From contig WAQC01000015.1 in the NCBI GenBank assembly GCA_015520425.1, positions 1 through 27,862 on the forward strand: DNA of 27,862 nt, written 5' to 3'. The position numbers and the translations under genes were made by a program. Below, piece by piece: positions 14,550-23,193 of the stretch. How positions within the stretch are numbered: position 1 is the first letter of the stretch; every line of letters begins with the position of its first letter. Under the pieces are notes generated by a model. That model saw only the letters and a list, made by a program, of their open reading frames with translations. It did not search any database and was not told the DNA's origin. Source of the DNA: Candidatus Pelearchaeum sp. GTDB taxonomy: Archaea; Thermoproteota; Nitrososphaeria_A; Caldarchaeales; Caldarchaeaceae.

Positions 14550-17500
14550 TTAGGCTTGTTTTATGCTTATTTCCTCGGTCTGGGCCCTGAGTTGCTCAAG
14601 TACTTCTTGGTAGTTTTTCTCTCCTGCTTCTATCATGTCCATTAGCTCTTCCAGTCTTCGTGTCGTCTCTTCGGATACGTACTTGCCGTAGTTTTCTTCT
14701 AGGTATTGGTAGATTGCCCGTCCTCTCTTGGTTGGTATTATTCGGCCACGGTTGGCGAAGACGTAGCCGCGCTCAAAGAGCACTTGTACTATCTTGCTGT
14801 ATGTGCTTGGCCTGCCTATTCCCCTCTCCCTCATGAGCGTTATTATGTCTCCCTCGGTGTAGGGCCAGGCCGCTGGAACAGTCTTAACGCTGAAATCAAC
14901 AACCCTATACCTGCCTTCCTCAACCCTCTTGGATACGCTTATGGTCGGGAACAACTTGTTAAACCCTGGATGCAGCACATCCACAACCGCATCAACCTCA
15001 AGCTCATAAGCGCCGATTCTTGCCTTGTATTTCTGACTCACCACAACTGCGGCCTCCATCTGACTAGCTATAAACCTCCTGAATATCAGGTCATAGAGCC
15101 TGAGGTGCCTCTCTGTTATCGCTACAGTAGGCTTTATTATCCCAATCTGTATATACTGCTGGAGCTTATTCCTATCCAAGGGCCTTACAGGCCTTATACA
15201 TTCGTGAGCGCCCTCGCGGGCGTAGGTGCGCGCTATGAACTCGCCCAGCTTATTCATCTGGATATACTCGCGTGCTATGTTCAAGCCTACGCTTGATACT
15301 GTTGTGGCGTCTGTCCTGTGGTATGTTATGAAGCCGCTCTCAAAGAGCTCCTGCGCTATCTGCATGGTCATATCAACCGAGAAGCGTAGATAAGCGAATG
15401 CATCACGTAGGAGTGTTGCCGTAATATATGGTGGGTATGGATTGAGCTCGCGCACCTCTTCACGGATGTCAGCAATCTCAACAAAAAGCGCCTCCTTATC
15501 CAGGTCTTGGGTCTCGGCTGGGCTTTCAAAGGATAGCTCTAACCCATTCTCCAAGACCGTCCTCAGTACTGTCTTCCGTTTTTTGGCCTCCTCCATGCGC
15601 TTGACTATCCACCCCAGAACTGGTGTCTGAACCCTGCCCGCCGAGAGGCCGCGGGAGCCGAACCTCTCCCAGAGCCGCCTGCTAAGCTCAAACCCAAGCC
15701 AACGGTCTTCTATTCTCCTGACAAGCTGGGCCGCCACCAAGTTTTCAGAGACCTTACGCTTCTCGGAAAGAGCGCGCAGAAGGGCTTTCCGCGTAACCTC
15801 GTGAAACTCCAGTCTATAGATGTTGGGGTTATAGGGCTGTAGGGCTGATGTTATATCATACGCTATCTTCTCCCCCTCCGCATCTGGGTCGGTGGCTACG
15901 TAAACCTCATTAACAGAGAGAGCAGCCTTACGCAGAGCCTCAATTATATCCTGCTTGGAGAAGATATCTTTACTGCCGCATGAGGGGCAGCTATTCTCCT
16001 CCACAAATTGATACCCGCATCTCCTACATCTCTTGATGGGTGAGAAGACTGGTATGAACCTTCCATCATCTATCAAGACGCCGTGGAAGCCTGGTGATAT
16101 TGCGAGGTCGGTTACGTGCCCCATGGTGGCTGCTATCTGGAGAATCACTCCGCCGCTGCTCGTTGTATAGAGCGTTAAGTCCCCCACACGACGCTTATAC
16201 GGCTTGCCGAAGAACCTGGCAAACGTCTTAGCCTTGGTCGGAGATTCAACTATCATCAAGGCCTCGCGCGCTATGCTTGTCCGTGGTATTGTTATCTGGC
16301 CAGCCCTTATCTGGGCTATAACCTCCCTATCGCGGTCAACCTCGCTGAACTGGCGTCTAGCCTCTTCCACCGTGTATTCAATCCAATCAAAATCCTCCAG
16401 GACTAGCTTCAGACGGCGTGTTAAGCCCGTGAATGTCTTCTCATCATCAACCAGTAATATGCTCACCCCGCGGCTAACCCCAGCCGCGTAGAGGCGGGAC
16501 GTTCTCCCAGAAGCCTGCAAATAGCCATAGGTGTCTGGTATGATTAGGTAGAACGCGTCATCGCGTACGCGTATGGTTATGTCTGATGACTCCTCAACCT
16601 TCTTGAGGAAATCTGGGGTCAATAGGGCTTGAATGAACTCCGTCGCTTGTTTAACTACCCTAACCAAATAGCCCAATTGACCGCCTGGCGTTTTTCCAGA
16701 CTGGAGAGCCTCCCTAACCCTATCCACAGAGTCTCTACGCATAGGGACTATCCTTCTCAAGCTCTGAAGTATCTGTAGAGCCCTCGGCTTGGAGTCCTCA
16801 TCTATTATGTCAATGACGTTGCTTAGTAGAGCGAATAGCTTATTTGGGTTTATTTCGTTCTTTTCTATTTTGACTTCTCTCCGCGGGACTCCGACGAAGA
16901 TGGCGTATCTTACTGTTTCTGGCAGGTCTATCCCGCGTGCGAATGGGCTGCGGCCAGAGGATAGGCCGACGAGAGCGTCAAACTCGCCAGCCTTAAACCG
17001 CTCAAGTATCCCCTCCTCCATGGTCTCGTAAAAGTAAGCCCTTACCCCCTTCTCAACCAGCTTCTCGGTCAAGCGCCGCGCAAAATTCTTACCCCGCGCA
17101 ACAGGCGTGAAGATAAGCGCGCCTCTCCCATGCTCCTTTAAGAGCGCTAGAGTACGCGAGAGGAGCTTCTCCTCCCGTAGGTAGAAGTCAGCTATGTTTC
17201 TGACAAATTTGGGGCTGGTGCCTGGCTCAAAGTCTAGGAGCTCTGAGAAAACCAATACGCGCCGCGTGGTTTTTGGTCTTAGCGTTGCGCCAGCCACTAT
17301 GAGCCTGCCGTGCTTCTCCCTCTTAAGCCGCTCAATATGGCTGCTCAGCATATCGTACTCATGTTCAAGTTTCCTATCATTCACATAGCTCAGACGCCGC
17401 CTAAGCTCTATGAGCCTCAAAACCTTATCTACAACATCTGGCTCAAACCCCAAAACCATAACAACCCTATCAATATTCTTGGGAGACTTAAGAAATGAAT

Positions 17501-18158
17501 CAACATCATCCACAAAGACGTAATCAAAAGACCTGTCTTTAAGAAACTCAAATTTATCCACCAAAAATCTATCAGTAGTTATTAGGAGCTTGTAATCGTT
17601 TTCTTCTATCTTTTTGAGCATTTGGTTCTTCTCTTTTCTCTTCATTCCCGTGTGGTAGAATGCTATATCCTCGCCGCTCAGCCCCATGCGCTTGGCGAAT
17701 TCCATGCATTTGGAGGATACTTGGTCTACGAGTATGCTGTTGGGGAGTATGATGTAGCATCTGCTTTTCTTGTGTTTTATGAGGTAGAGCGCCATGATTG
17801 CGCAGAAGACTGTCTTTCCTACGCCTGTTGGTGCTACTATGGCGAAGTTCTCATCCAGCAGGACGCGGCGCGCCCATACTTCTTGGAGAGACCAGGGCTC
17901 GTAGCCCAGCGCCTTCCAGAACTCGTGCCTAAACTCGCTGAGCCTCTTTTCAAGCTCCGCTACTATCGTGTATCTCTGGAGCTTTCCCTGCTCCTCTAAT
18001 GCGCGCATTATTGTCTCTGGAGTTGCTGGTTCGGGAAGTATGCTGAGGCATGAGCTACATACCCCACCCTTCGCCAAGCGCTCCGCCTCAATCCTCCCAC
18101 CACAATTAGGGCAGAACTCATCCAGCAATAGCATAACTTTCTCCTTGCTTATCGTCAT
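14550..18158 (-). CDS. rgy: Reverse gyrase
   Basis: A single polypeptide of 1202 residues that adds positive supercoils to DNA using ATP; diagnostic of thermophiles. In order: an N-terminal zinc finger (Cys16, 19, 34, 37), an SF2 helicase-like module with APTGVGKT (109-116), DDVD (217-220) and the SGRTSRLYAAG motif VI (550-560), then type IA topoisomerase. TOPRIM Glu lies in IVESPTKAKT (about 636-645) and the acidic DPDAEGE at 757-763. A second zinc finger has Cys711, 714, 724 and 727. The catalytic Tyr946 is in GFITYHRTDATTVS. No intein is seen. The frame opens at ATG 18158, but AAGGAG lies six bases before a second ATG at 18134 (residue 9), which may be the real start. Confidence 0.97.
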   Translation of the reverse strand: MTISKEKVMLLLDEFCPNCGGRIEAERLAKGGVCSSCLSILPEPATPETIMRALEEQGKLQRYTIVAELEKRLSEFRHEFWKALGYEPWSLQEVWARRVLLDENFAIVAPTGVGKTVFCAIMALYLIKHKKSRCYIILPNSILVDQVSSKCMEFAKRMGLSGEDIAFYHTGMKRKEKNQMLKKIEENDYKLLITTDRFLVDKFEFLKDRSFDYVFVDDVDSFLKSPKNIDRVVMVLGFEPDVVDKVLRLIELRRRLSYVNDRKLEHEYDMLSSHIERLKREKHGRLIVAGATLRPKTTRRVLVFSELLDFEPGTSPKFVRNIADFYLREEKLLSRTLALLKEHGRGALIFTPVARGKNFARRLTEKLVEKGVRAYFYETMEEGILERFKAGEFDALVGLSSGRSPFARGIDLPETVRYAIFVGVPRREVKIEKNEINPNKLFALLSNVIDIIDEDSKPRALQILQSLRRIVPMRRDSVDRVREALQSGKTPGGQLGYLVRVVKQATEFIQALLTPDFLKKVEESSDITIRVRDDAFYLIIPDTYGYLQASGRTSRLYAAGVSRGVSILLVDDEKTFTGLTRRLKLVLEDFDWIEYTVEEARRQFSEVDRDREVIAQIRAGQITIPRTSIAREALMIVESPTKAKTFARFFGKPYKRRVGDLTLYTTSSGGVILQIAATMGHVTDLAISPGFHGVLIDDGRFIPVFSPIKRCRRCGYQFVEENSCPSCGSKDIFSKQDIIEALRKAALSVNEVYVATDPDAEGEKIAYDITSALQPYNPNIYRLEFHEVTRKALLRALSEKRKVSENLVAAQLVRRIEDRWLGFELSRRLWERFGSRGLSAGRVQTPVLGWIVKRMEEAKKRKTVLRTVLENGLELSFESPAETQDLDKEALFVEIADIREEVRELNPYPPYITATLLRDAFAYLRFSVDMTMQIAQELFESGFITYHRTDATTVSSVGLNIAREYIQMNKLGEFIARTYAREGAHECIRPVRPLDRNKLQQYIQIGIIKPTVAITERHLRLYDLIFRRFIASQMEAAVVVSQKYKARIGAYELEVDAVVDVLHPGFNKLFPTISVSKRVEEGRYRVVDFSVKTVPAAWPYTEGDIITLMRERGIGRPSTYSKIVQVLFERGYVFANRGRIIPTKRGRAIYQYLEENYGKYVSEETTRRLEELMDMIEAGEKNYQEVLEQLRAQTEEISIKQA

Positions 18159-18340
18159 CCATCAAAAACACATAATAAACATTCACGAGAAATGTAGTTA
18201 CTAGTTGTGGAGAACGTCTACCGTTTGTCATGTGCGTGCGGCAACTATTTACTTAACAGCATTTTATTTAGTCATTTAGACGATAAAAAACAAAACAATG
18301 TGTTATTATGCCATACAGGGTTTGGTCGGGTAGTATGAAT

Positions 18341-18350
18341 GCTTATATTT
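18341..18350 (+). promoter_or_regulatory. TATA-like promoter for the asparagine synthetase A gene
   Basis: GCTTATATTT is centred about 26 bases before the ATG at 18372, the spacing expected when transcription starts at the initiation codon (leaderless message). The remaining divergent spacer (18159-18340) is AT-rich with no other clear signal. Confidence 0.5.
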
Positions 18351-18371
18351 CACGCAAGTTTTCGTTAGGGT

Positions 18372-19352
18372 ATGCTGAAACCGCCGATACAAGAACTACA
18401 GACATATTACAAGACCATACGCACGCGCAGGATGCAGCTTATACTAAAAGTGCAGGCAACAGCCTTTAGAGGAATACGCGATTACCTGGATAATAACGGC
18501 TTCACAGAACTACTCCCACCAATCATAGGCCCAGTAACAGACCCTGGAATAAGGGGCGCAAAGCAGGTTACGATAGACTATTATGGGAAGGAGTATAAGG
18601 TGATGAGTAGCGCTATCCTGTATAAGCAGATGGCCGCGGCCTCGCTTGATAAGATTTACTTCTTCTCACCCAACGTTAGGCTTGAGCCGCTGGAGACAGC
18701 AACGACGGGAAGGCATTTGGTTGAGTTCGTCCAGGTGGATATAGAGGAGGCAAACATAACATACGAGGATGCTATGCGGACTGCGGAGAACCTAGTGGCG
18801 CATATAGTATCGTATGTCGTTGATGAGGCCGCTCCATATCTTGAGGAGCTGGGTAGAACCCTAAGAAAATTCAGGCCCCCATTCAAGAAAATAACACACA
18901 GGGAGGCTGTTGAGCTTCTGCGCTCAAAGGGTGAGAAGGTAAGCTACTACACCGAGATACCCTGGGAGCAGGAGGAGAAGCTATCCCGCATGTTTGACGA
19001 GCCCTTCTTCATAATAGACTACCCGAAGGGTGCGCGTGGTTTCTACGATATGGAGGACGAGTCAAGGCCTGGAATTCTACGTGATTTTGACATGCTTTAT
19101 CCCGAAGGGTATGGTGAGGCTATCTCAGGGGCTGAGCGGGAGTATCGTTATGAGAAGGTCATTGCCAGGATGCGTGAGAGCGGTGAAGACCCAGCGAAGT
19201 ATGGCTGGTACCTTGACATGCTCCGTGAGGGAATACCGCCGACAGCAGGTTTTGGGATAGGTGTTGAGCGGCTCACCAGATACCTCTGCGGCCTATCAGC
19301 GGTATGGGAAGCACGCCCATACCCGAAGATAGCGGGAGTATATTCCCCCTAA
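18372..19352 (+). CDS. asnA: Archaeal asparagine synthetase A (AsnRS-like)
   Basis: 326 residues with the class II aminoacyl-tRNA synthetase catalytic core but no N-terminal anticodon-binding OB domain, the architecture of the archaeal asparagine synthetase that evolved from an Asp/AsnRS-type enzyme. It makes Asn from Asp, ATP and ammonia. Visible: motif 1 region FTELLPPIIGPVTDPG, motif 2 region FFSPNVRLEPLETATTGRHLVEFVQVDIEE, and motif 3 GFGIGVERLTRYLCG (the Arg binds ATP). The N-terminal helix is short, and the length agrees with Pyrococcus AS-AR proteins. The promoter suggests a leaderless ATG at 18372. The glutamate-synthase-like gene follows by 19 bases, so nitrogen assimilation may be the shared theme. 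Confidence 0.9.
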   Translation: MLKPPIQELQTYYKTIRTRRMQLILKVQATAFRGIRDYLDNNGFTELLPPIIGPVTDPGIRGAKQVTIDYYGKEYKVMSSAILYKQMAAASLDKIYFFSPNVRLEPLETATTGRHLVEFVQVDIEEANITYEDAMRTAENLVAHIVSYVVDEAAPYLEELGRTLRKFRPPFKKITHREAVELLRSKGEKVSYYTEIPWEQEEKLSRMFDEPFFIIDYPKGARGFYDMEDESRPGILRDFDMLYPEGYGEAISGAEREYRYEKVIARMRESGEDPAKYGWYLDMLREGIPPTAGFGIGVERLTRYLCGLSAVWEARPYPKIAGVYSP

Positions 19353-19371
19353 CCGCACCTCCCCCCTTTAG

Positions 19372-20751
19372 GTGTCCCACCTTTTGTCCTCCGCGCTGCT
19401 AAGGATATTCTTCAAGCTCTTCAGAGGCTCTGAGAAAATAGCCGCCGCTAGAAGCTTCATAGAAACCTACCCTATTGATGAGATTACCCAGAAGGCGCGG
19501 AAAGGCAAGGAGGCGGTCTTCCCGTTTAGCGAGAAGGAAGAGTTTGGCAAAGCGTTACTGGGAGCTCCTATCTTTGAGCAGGCTCCCCTAAGATACGATA
19601 CCTTAAGTAAAATACTGCTGGTGCCGCCGCTCTTCACTCCTTTACGCTTGAAGAAGATGCAGGAGATACTGCGGGAGCCTGTATTTACCGACGTAGATAC
19701 CAGCGTGGATGTGGGCGGCTTCAGCTCATCCATGCCAGTCTGTATAGCATCTATGGGCTCAACCGATGTCTTTAACAAGGTATCGCTACAGGTTGCCAGA
19801 GCTGCTGCCGAAGCTGGAATACCTATGGGCGTTGGTGAGAACGTGGCAACCGTCTGGGGATATGCCCAACGCCGCAGGGAGTCGCAGCCATGCTTCAAAG
19901 AGAGGGTAATGACATACTTACAGCACGCCGAAGAGGGGAGAGGCGGAGTCTTCATACAGCAGAGCGTGGAAGACGCGTATGACGAGCTGTGGAACAAGGT
20001 TTACTCAGACCCAGACATCACGCCGTATATTGAGAAAGGGCGGGTGGCGTTTGAGATAAAGCTGGGCCAGGGAGCCAAGCCAGGAATAGGTGGGGAGACC
20101 TTCGTATCACGCGACATAGCGCTCAAGATACGTGATAAGTATCATTTTGACGACGACCCAGCTACTGTCGTGAAGGAAGTTTATAGCAGGCACTCCGCTC
20201 CTGGAACATTCACCGCAGATATTCTCCGCAGTATGCTCCGCCTAATGAAGAACAACTATCCGCGGTGTAGGATTTGGGTTAAGGCGGGGCCTTATCGGGA
20301 TGTGGAGGAGGTGGCGCAGATTGTCTATGAGCAGGAGGCGGAAGCCATGTGGATTGATGGGAAAGAGGGAGGGACTGGGATGAGCCCAGTCATAGCGCTG
20401 AAAGACCTCGGATTACCGACGCTGGCCTGTCTCCAGAAGATAAAGAGGATGCGCGAGCGTGGTTTGCAGCTTGATTTGATAGTCTCTGGCAGGATAATTG
20501 ACGGTGGTGATGTGGTGAAATCACTATGCATGGGGGCCAGCGCTGCGGGCATGGGGAGGCCCATAGTGGTAGCCGCTTACGCCGCTGGGGAGGAAGGGGT
20601 TAAGCGCTTCCTAGAAGCTCTCAAGATGGAGATGCAGCTCCTCATCTCAGCGCTGGGCAAATACTCAATAAAAGAGCTGGGAGACGAAGACCTGAGAGCC
20701 ACCACACCAGAGCTAGCCAGAAGCCTAGGGATAAAGAGCGTGTATGACTAG
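19372..20751 (+). CDS. Glutamate synthase-like FMN-binding protein (GltB central domain, PF01645)
   Basis: 459 residues matching the FMN-binding (beta/alpha)8 synthase domain of glutamate synthase. Diagnostic: MPVCIASMGSTDVFNKVSLQVARAAAEAGIP, the substrate/FMN motif EIKLGQGAKPGIGGE, WVKAGPYRDVEEVAQ, IDGKEGGTGMSP and VSGRIIDGGDVVKSLCMGASAAGMGRP. No glutaminase domain and no [4Fe-4S] Cys cluster segment is fused, as in stand-alone archaeal 'domain 2' proteins whose partners may be encoded elsewhere. The start is GTG at 19372. It may make glutamate from 2-oxoglutarate and ammonia, or act on another amino donor. The stop shares CTAG with the stop of the convergent EVE gene. Confidence 0.87.
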   Translation: MSHLLSSALLRIFFKLFRGSEKIAAARSFIETYPIDEITQKARKGKEAVFPFSEKEEFGKALLGAPIFEQAPLRYDTLSKILLVPPLFTPLRLKKMQEILREPVFTDVDTSVDVGGFSSSMPVCIASMGSTDVFNKVSLQVARAAAEAGIPMGVGENVATVWGYAQRRRESQPCFKERVMTYLQHAEEGRGGVFIQQSVEDAYDELWNKVYSDPDITPYIEKGRVAFEIKLGQGAKPGIGGETFVSRDIALKIRDKYHFDDDPATVVKEVYSRHSAPGTFTADILRSMLRLMKNNYPRCRIWVKAGPYRDVEEVAQIVYEQEAEAMWIDGKEGGTGMSPVIALKDLGLPTLACLQKIKRMRERGLQLDLIVSGRIIDGGDVVKSLCMGASAAGMGRPIVVAAYAAGEEGVKRFLEALKMEMQLLISALGKYSIKELGDEDLRATTPELARSLGIKSVYD

Positions 20752-21209
20752 CTCCTCATCTTGGCTAGCGTGATAATCATATTATAATCCTCGTCGTTCA
20801 GCTCTCTTATGCTTCCGCGGAAAGCGCTGGGCCAGCGTTGCTTATTCTTTATGAACGAGAGCTGGCCTACCAGCTCCTCGGCTAGCAGGGGTTTCTGCCA
20901 AATCTCGGCGTCCTCCAGCTCTATGGAGTAGTCAAAGTTCTCGGAAGGCTTGCCGACTATGTTAAACTTCTGCGCTGGCGTTATTGGGTGCGCGCTGCTC
21001 GCTATCTTGGCATGGCCAGCGAATAGCCTGCCCTCACTACTGGAAACGTAGAAGATTACATTATCGCCAGGCTGGAGCCTCTTAACATTACGCGCCCGAC
21101 TATTGAGAGACCAGAAGCGGTGCTCAACGCGATTACGCAGAATATCGCCTGCGGGAATCCTAATCCCACCATGAACGTGGTCCTTAACTATGAAGAGCCA
21201 GTTAGCCAT
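20748..21209 (-). CDS. EVE-domain protein
   Basis: 153 residues with the EVE (PUA-like) fold. The start MANWLFIVKDHVHGG, the segment VKRLQPGDNVIFYVSSSEGRLFAGHAKIAS, and the C-terminal ELVGQLSFIKNKQRWPSAFRGSIRELNDEDY (the 'F..n...W...F.gs...l...d' pattern) agree. EVE domains recognise modified bases in DNA or RNA, and stand-alone archaeal members are poorly studied. Here the neighbours (glutamate synthase-like and glmS) give no hint of a restriction system. Starts at ATG 21209, 131 bases beyond glmS, on the same strand as glmS. Confidence 0.8.
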   Translation of the reverse strand: MANWLFIVKDHVHGGIRIPAGDILRNRVEHRFWSLNSRARNVKRLQPGDNVIFYVSSSEGRLFAGHAKIASSAHPITPAQKFNIVGKPSENFDYSIELEDAEIWQKPLLAEELVGQLSFIKNKQRWPSAFRGSIRELNDEDYNMIITLAKMRS

Positions 21210-21340
21210 GACGTCCTCTTCAAACTACTAATAACTCAACAGGGATATATCGTTTAATCCTGATGTTTGGAGGCTTTGACACAGCTAGCCCTGGTGGCGT
21301 GCTTATACGCTGGTGTTTTGCTTGATGGGTAAAATATTGT

Positions 21341-23158
21341 TCATAAAACCGTAACAGATTTTGCCAGGTTTCTGGGCTTATCGGGGTCATAGCCCTTCAG
21401 CACAGCTAGGTGGTATGCCAGGAATTGGAATGGTATCGCGTAGATTATGGGCGATAGTAGTGGGTTTATGTCAGGCATCCCCACGAAGTAGTCTGAGAGC
21501 TCTCTAACCTCGTCATCATCTTCGCTTGCCACCGATATTATACGGGCACCTCTCGCTTTCATCTCCATTATATTGCCTATGTTCTGCTTCCTACTCTCGT
21601 CTCTGGGGACTATGAAGAAGACTGGGTAGCTCTTCTCTATGACGCTTATAGGGCCATGCTTGCTCTCTCCAGCGGGGTATGCTATGCTGGGTATGTATGA
21701 GAGCTCCATAACCTTGAGCCGCGCCTCTAGGGCTGTGCTGTAGCTTATCCCCCTCCCAAGGAAGAAGAACGAGGAGCTGTTCATAAGGTTCTCCGCTATC
21801 TCCCTCATCTTCCCATCCGTTGAATTCACGACCTTCTCAGCTATTGATGGTATGGAGTGGAGCGTCTCGTAAAGCTCGTCCATCTCGTATTGTGCGAGCT
21901 TACCCTTCAGGCGCGCAAGCCGCAGGGCTAGCTGGGCCAGCACCAATACCTGCGAGGTGAATGTCTTGGTTGCAGCAACGCCTATCTCTGGGCCCGAGTT
22001 CTGTACTATGTATGCGCGCGATATTCTGGTGAGCGTTGAGCCTACGGTGTTTGTTATTCCGAGTATCGTCGCAGCTCTCAGGCGTGCATACTCCAGAGCG
22101 TTAAGGACATCAGCCGTCTCTCCTGACTGGCTGACGGCGAGTATCACGGTATCGGCGCTTATTGAGCTCCCATAGTTATCAATGAACTCTGAAGCTATGA
22201 CTGGGTAGGTTGATGTCCTGGCTATCTTGGAGAATATGTATGAGCCAGCCATGCACGCGTTATATGACGTTCCAGCGCCGAGTAGGAAGATGTCCCTGCC
22301 CCTGTCTATGAGCTCGGCGAGTAGGTCTACGTAAATCTGCTGTAGGTGGAGGACATTCCTCAAGGCGTTTGGCTGCTCGTAAATCTCCTTCAGCATGTAG
22401 TGCTCGTATTCCCCCTTCCTAGACATGCTTACGGCCCAGGGGATTAGTGTTGGTGAGCGGCTTACCTCAGAGCGCGTGCCCAGCTTTATTATCCTATAGC
22501 CATCACGTCTTATTATCGCCGCCTCCCCATTATGCAAGAAGACGGCCTTCTGGGTGTATTCTAGGAAGGCGTTGGCGTCTGAGGATACTAGGTTGAATCC
22601 CTCCCCAACTCCTATCGCCAGCGGCGCCTCGTTGCGCGCCACGTATATCGCGTCTGGGTTGCTCGCTATTATCATGGCAACCGCATACGAGCCGCGCAGC
22701 CTTGATATGGCGTCCAAAAACGCTGTCTCAGGCTCTGCGCCGCGCTTGATGCTCTCCTCAACTAGGTGGGCGATAATCTCCGTGTCGGTCTTTGAGATTA
22801 GGCTGTGGTCCAGGTCCAGAAGCTCGCGCCTCAGCTCTATGAAGTTCTCTATAACCCCATTATGGACAACCGCTATCGTCTCGGTGCAGTCTGTGTGTGG
22901 GTGGGCGTTTATCTTGGACGGCGCTCCATGCGTAGCCCACCTGGTATGGCCTATGCCCACGTTGCCAGGAAGGTCGTCTAGGTTCAGGCGCTTATGTATC
23001 TCCTCAATCTTCCCCTGGTCCTTCTTAACGTAGAGCCTCCCGTTGGATAGCGTCGCAACCCCAGCCGAGTCGTAGCCCCTATACTCAAGCCGCAGCAACG
23101 CCTTATGGAGAATCGGCGCAGCGTCCTCAGGACCTATGTACCCGACGATACCGCACAT
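21341..23158 (-). CDS. glmS: Glutamine-fructose-6-phosphate aminotransferase (isomerising)
   Basis: 605 residues. Makes glucosamine-6-phosphate from fructose-6-phosphate and glutamine, the first step towards UDP-GlcNAc. The N-terminal class II amidotransferase begins MCGIVGYIG (Cys2 is the nucleophile after Met removal) and has GHTRWATHGAPS and the substrate loop. Two SIS sugar-binding domains follow, with LLGAGTSYNA, SQSGETADVLNAL and GRGISYSTALEARLK. The C-terminus DPDKPRNLAKSVTVL is the family's hallmark. GAGGGAG lies about nine bases before the ATG at 23158. The promoter must lie in the short spacer shared with the divergent regulator. Full length. Confidence 0.97.
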   Translation of the reverse strand: MCGIVGYIGPEDAAPILHKALLRLEYRGYDSAGVATLSNGRLYVKKDQGKIEEIHKRLNLDDLPGNVGIGHTRWATHGAPSKINAHPHTDCTETIAVVHNGVIENFIELRRELLDLDHSLISKTDTEIIAHLVEESIKRGAEPETAFLDAISRLRGSYAVAMIIASNPDAIYVARNEAPLAIGVGEGFNLVSSDANAFLEYTQKAVFLHNGEAAIIRRDGYRIIKLGTRSEVSRSPTLIPWAVSMSRKGEYEHYMLKEIYEQPNALRNVLHLQQIYVDLLAELIDRGRDIFLLGAGTSYNACMAGSYIFSKIARTSTYPVIASEFIDNYGSSISADTVILAVSQSGETADVLNALEYARLRAATILGITNTVGSTLTRISRAYIVQNSGPEIGVAATKTFTSQVLVLAQLALRLARLKGKLAQYEMDELYETLHSIPSIAEKVVNSTDGKMREIAENLMNSSSFFFLGRGISYSTALEARLKVMELSYIPSIAYPAGESKHGPISVIEKSYPVFFIVPRDESRKQNIGNIMEMKARGARIISVASEDDDEVRELSDYFVGMPDINPLLSPIIYAIPFQFLAYHLAVLKGYDPDKPRNLAKSVTVL

Positions 23159-23193
23159 TCCTACGCGCTCCCTCGGCGGCGTCGCCCCCTACG

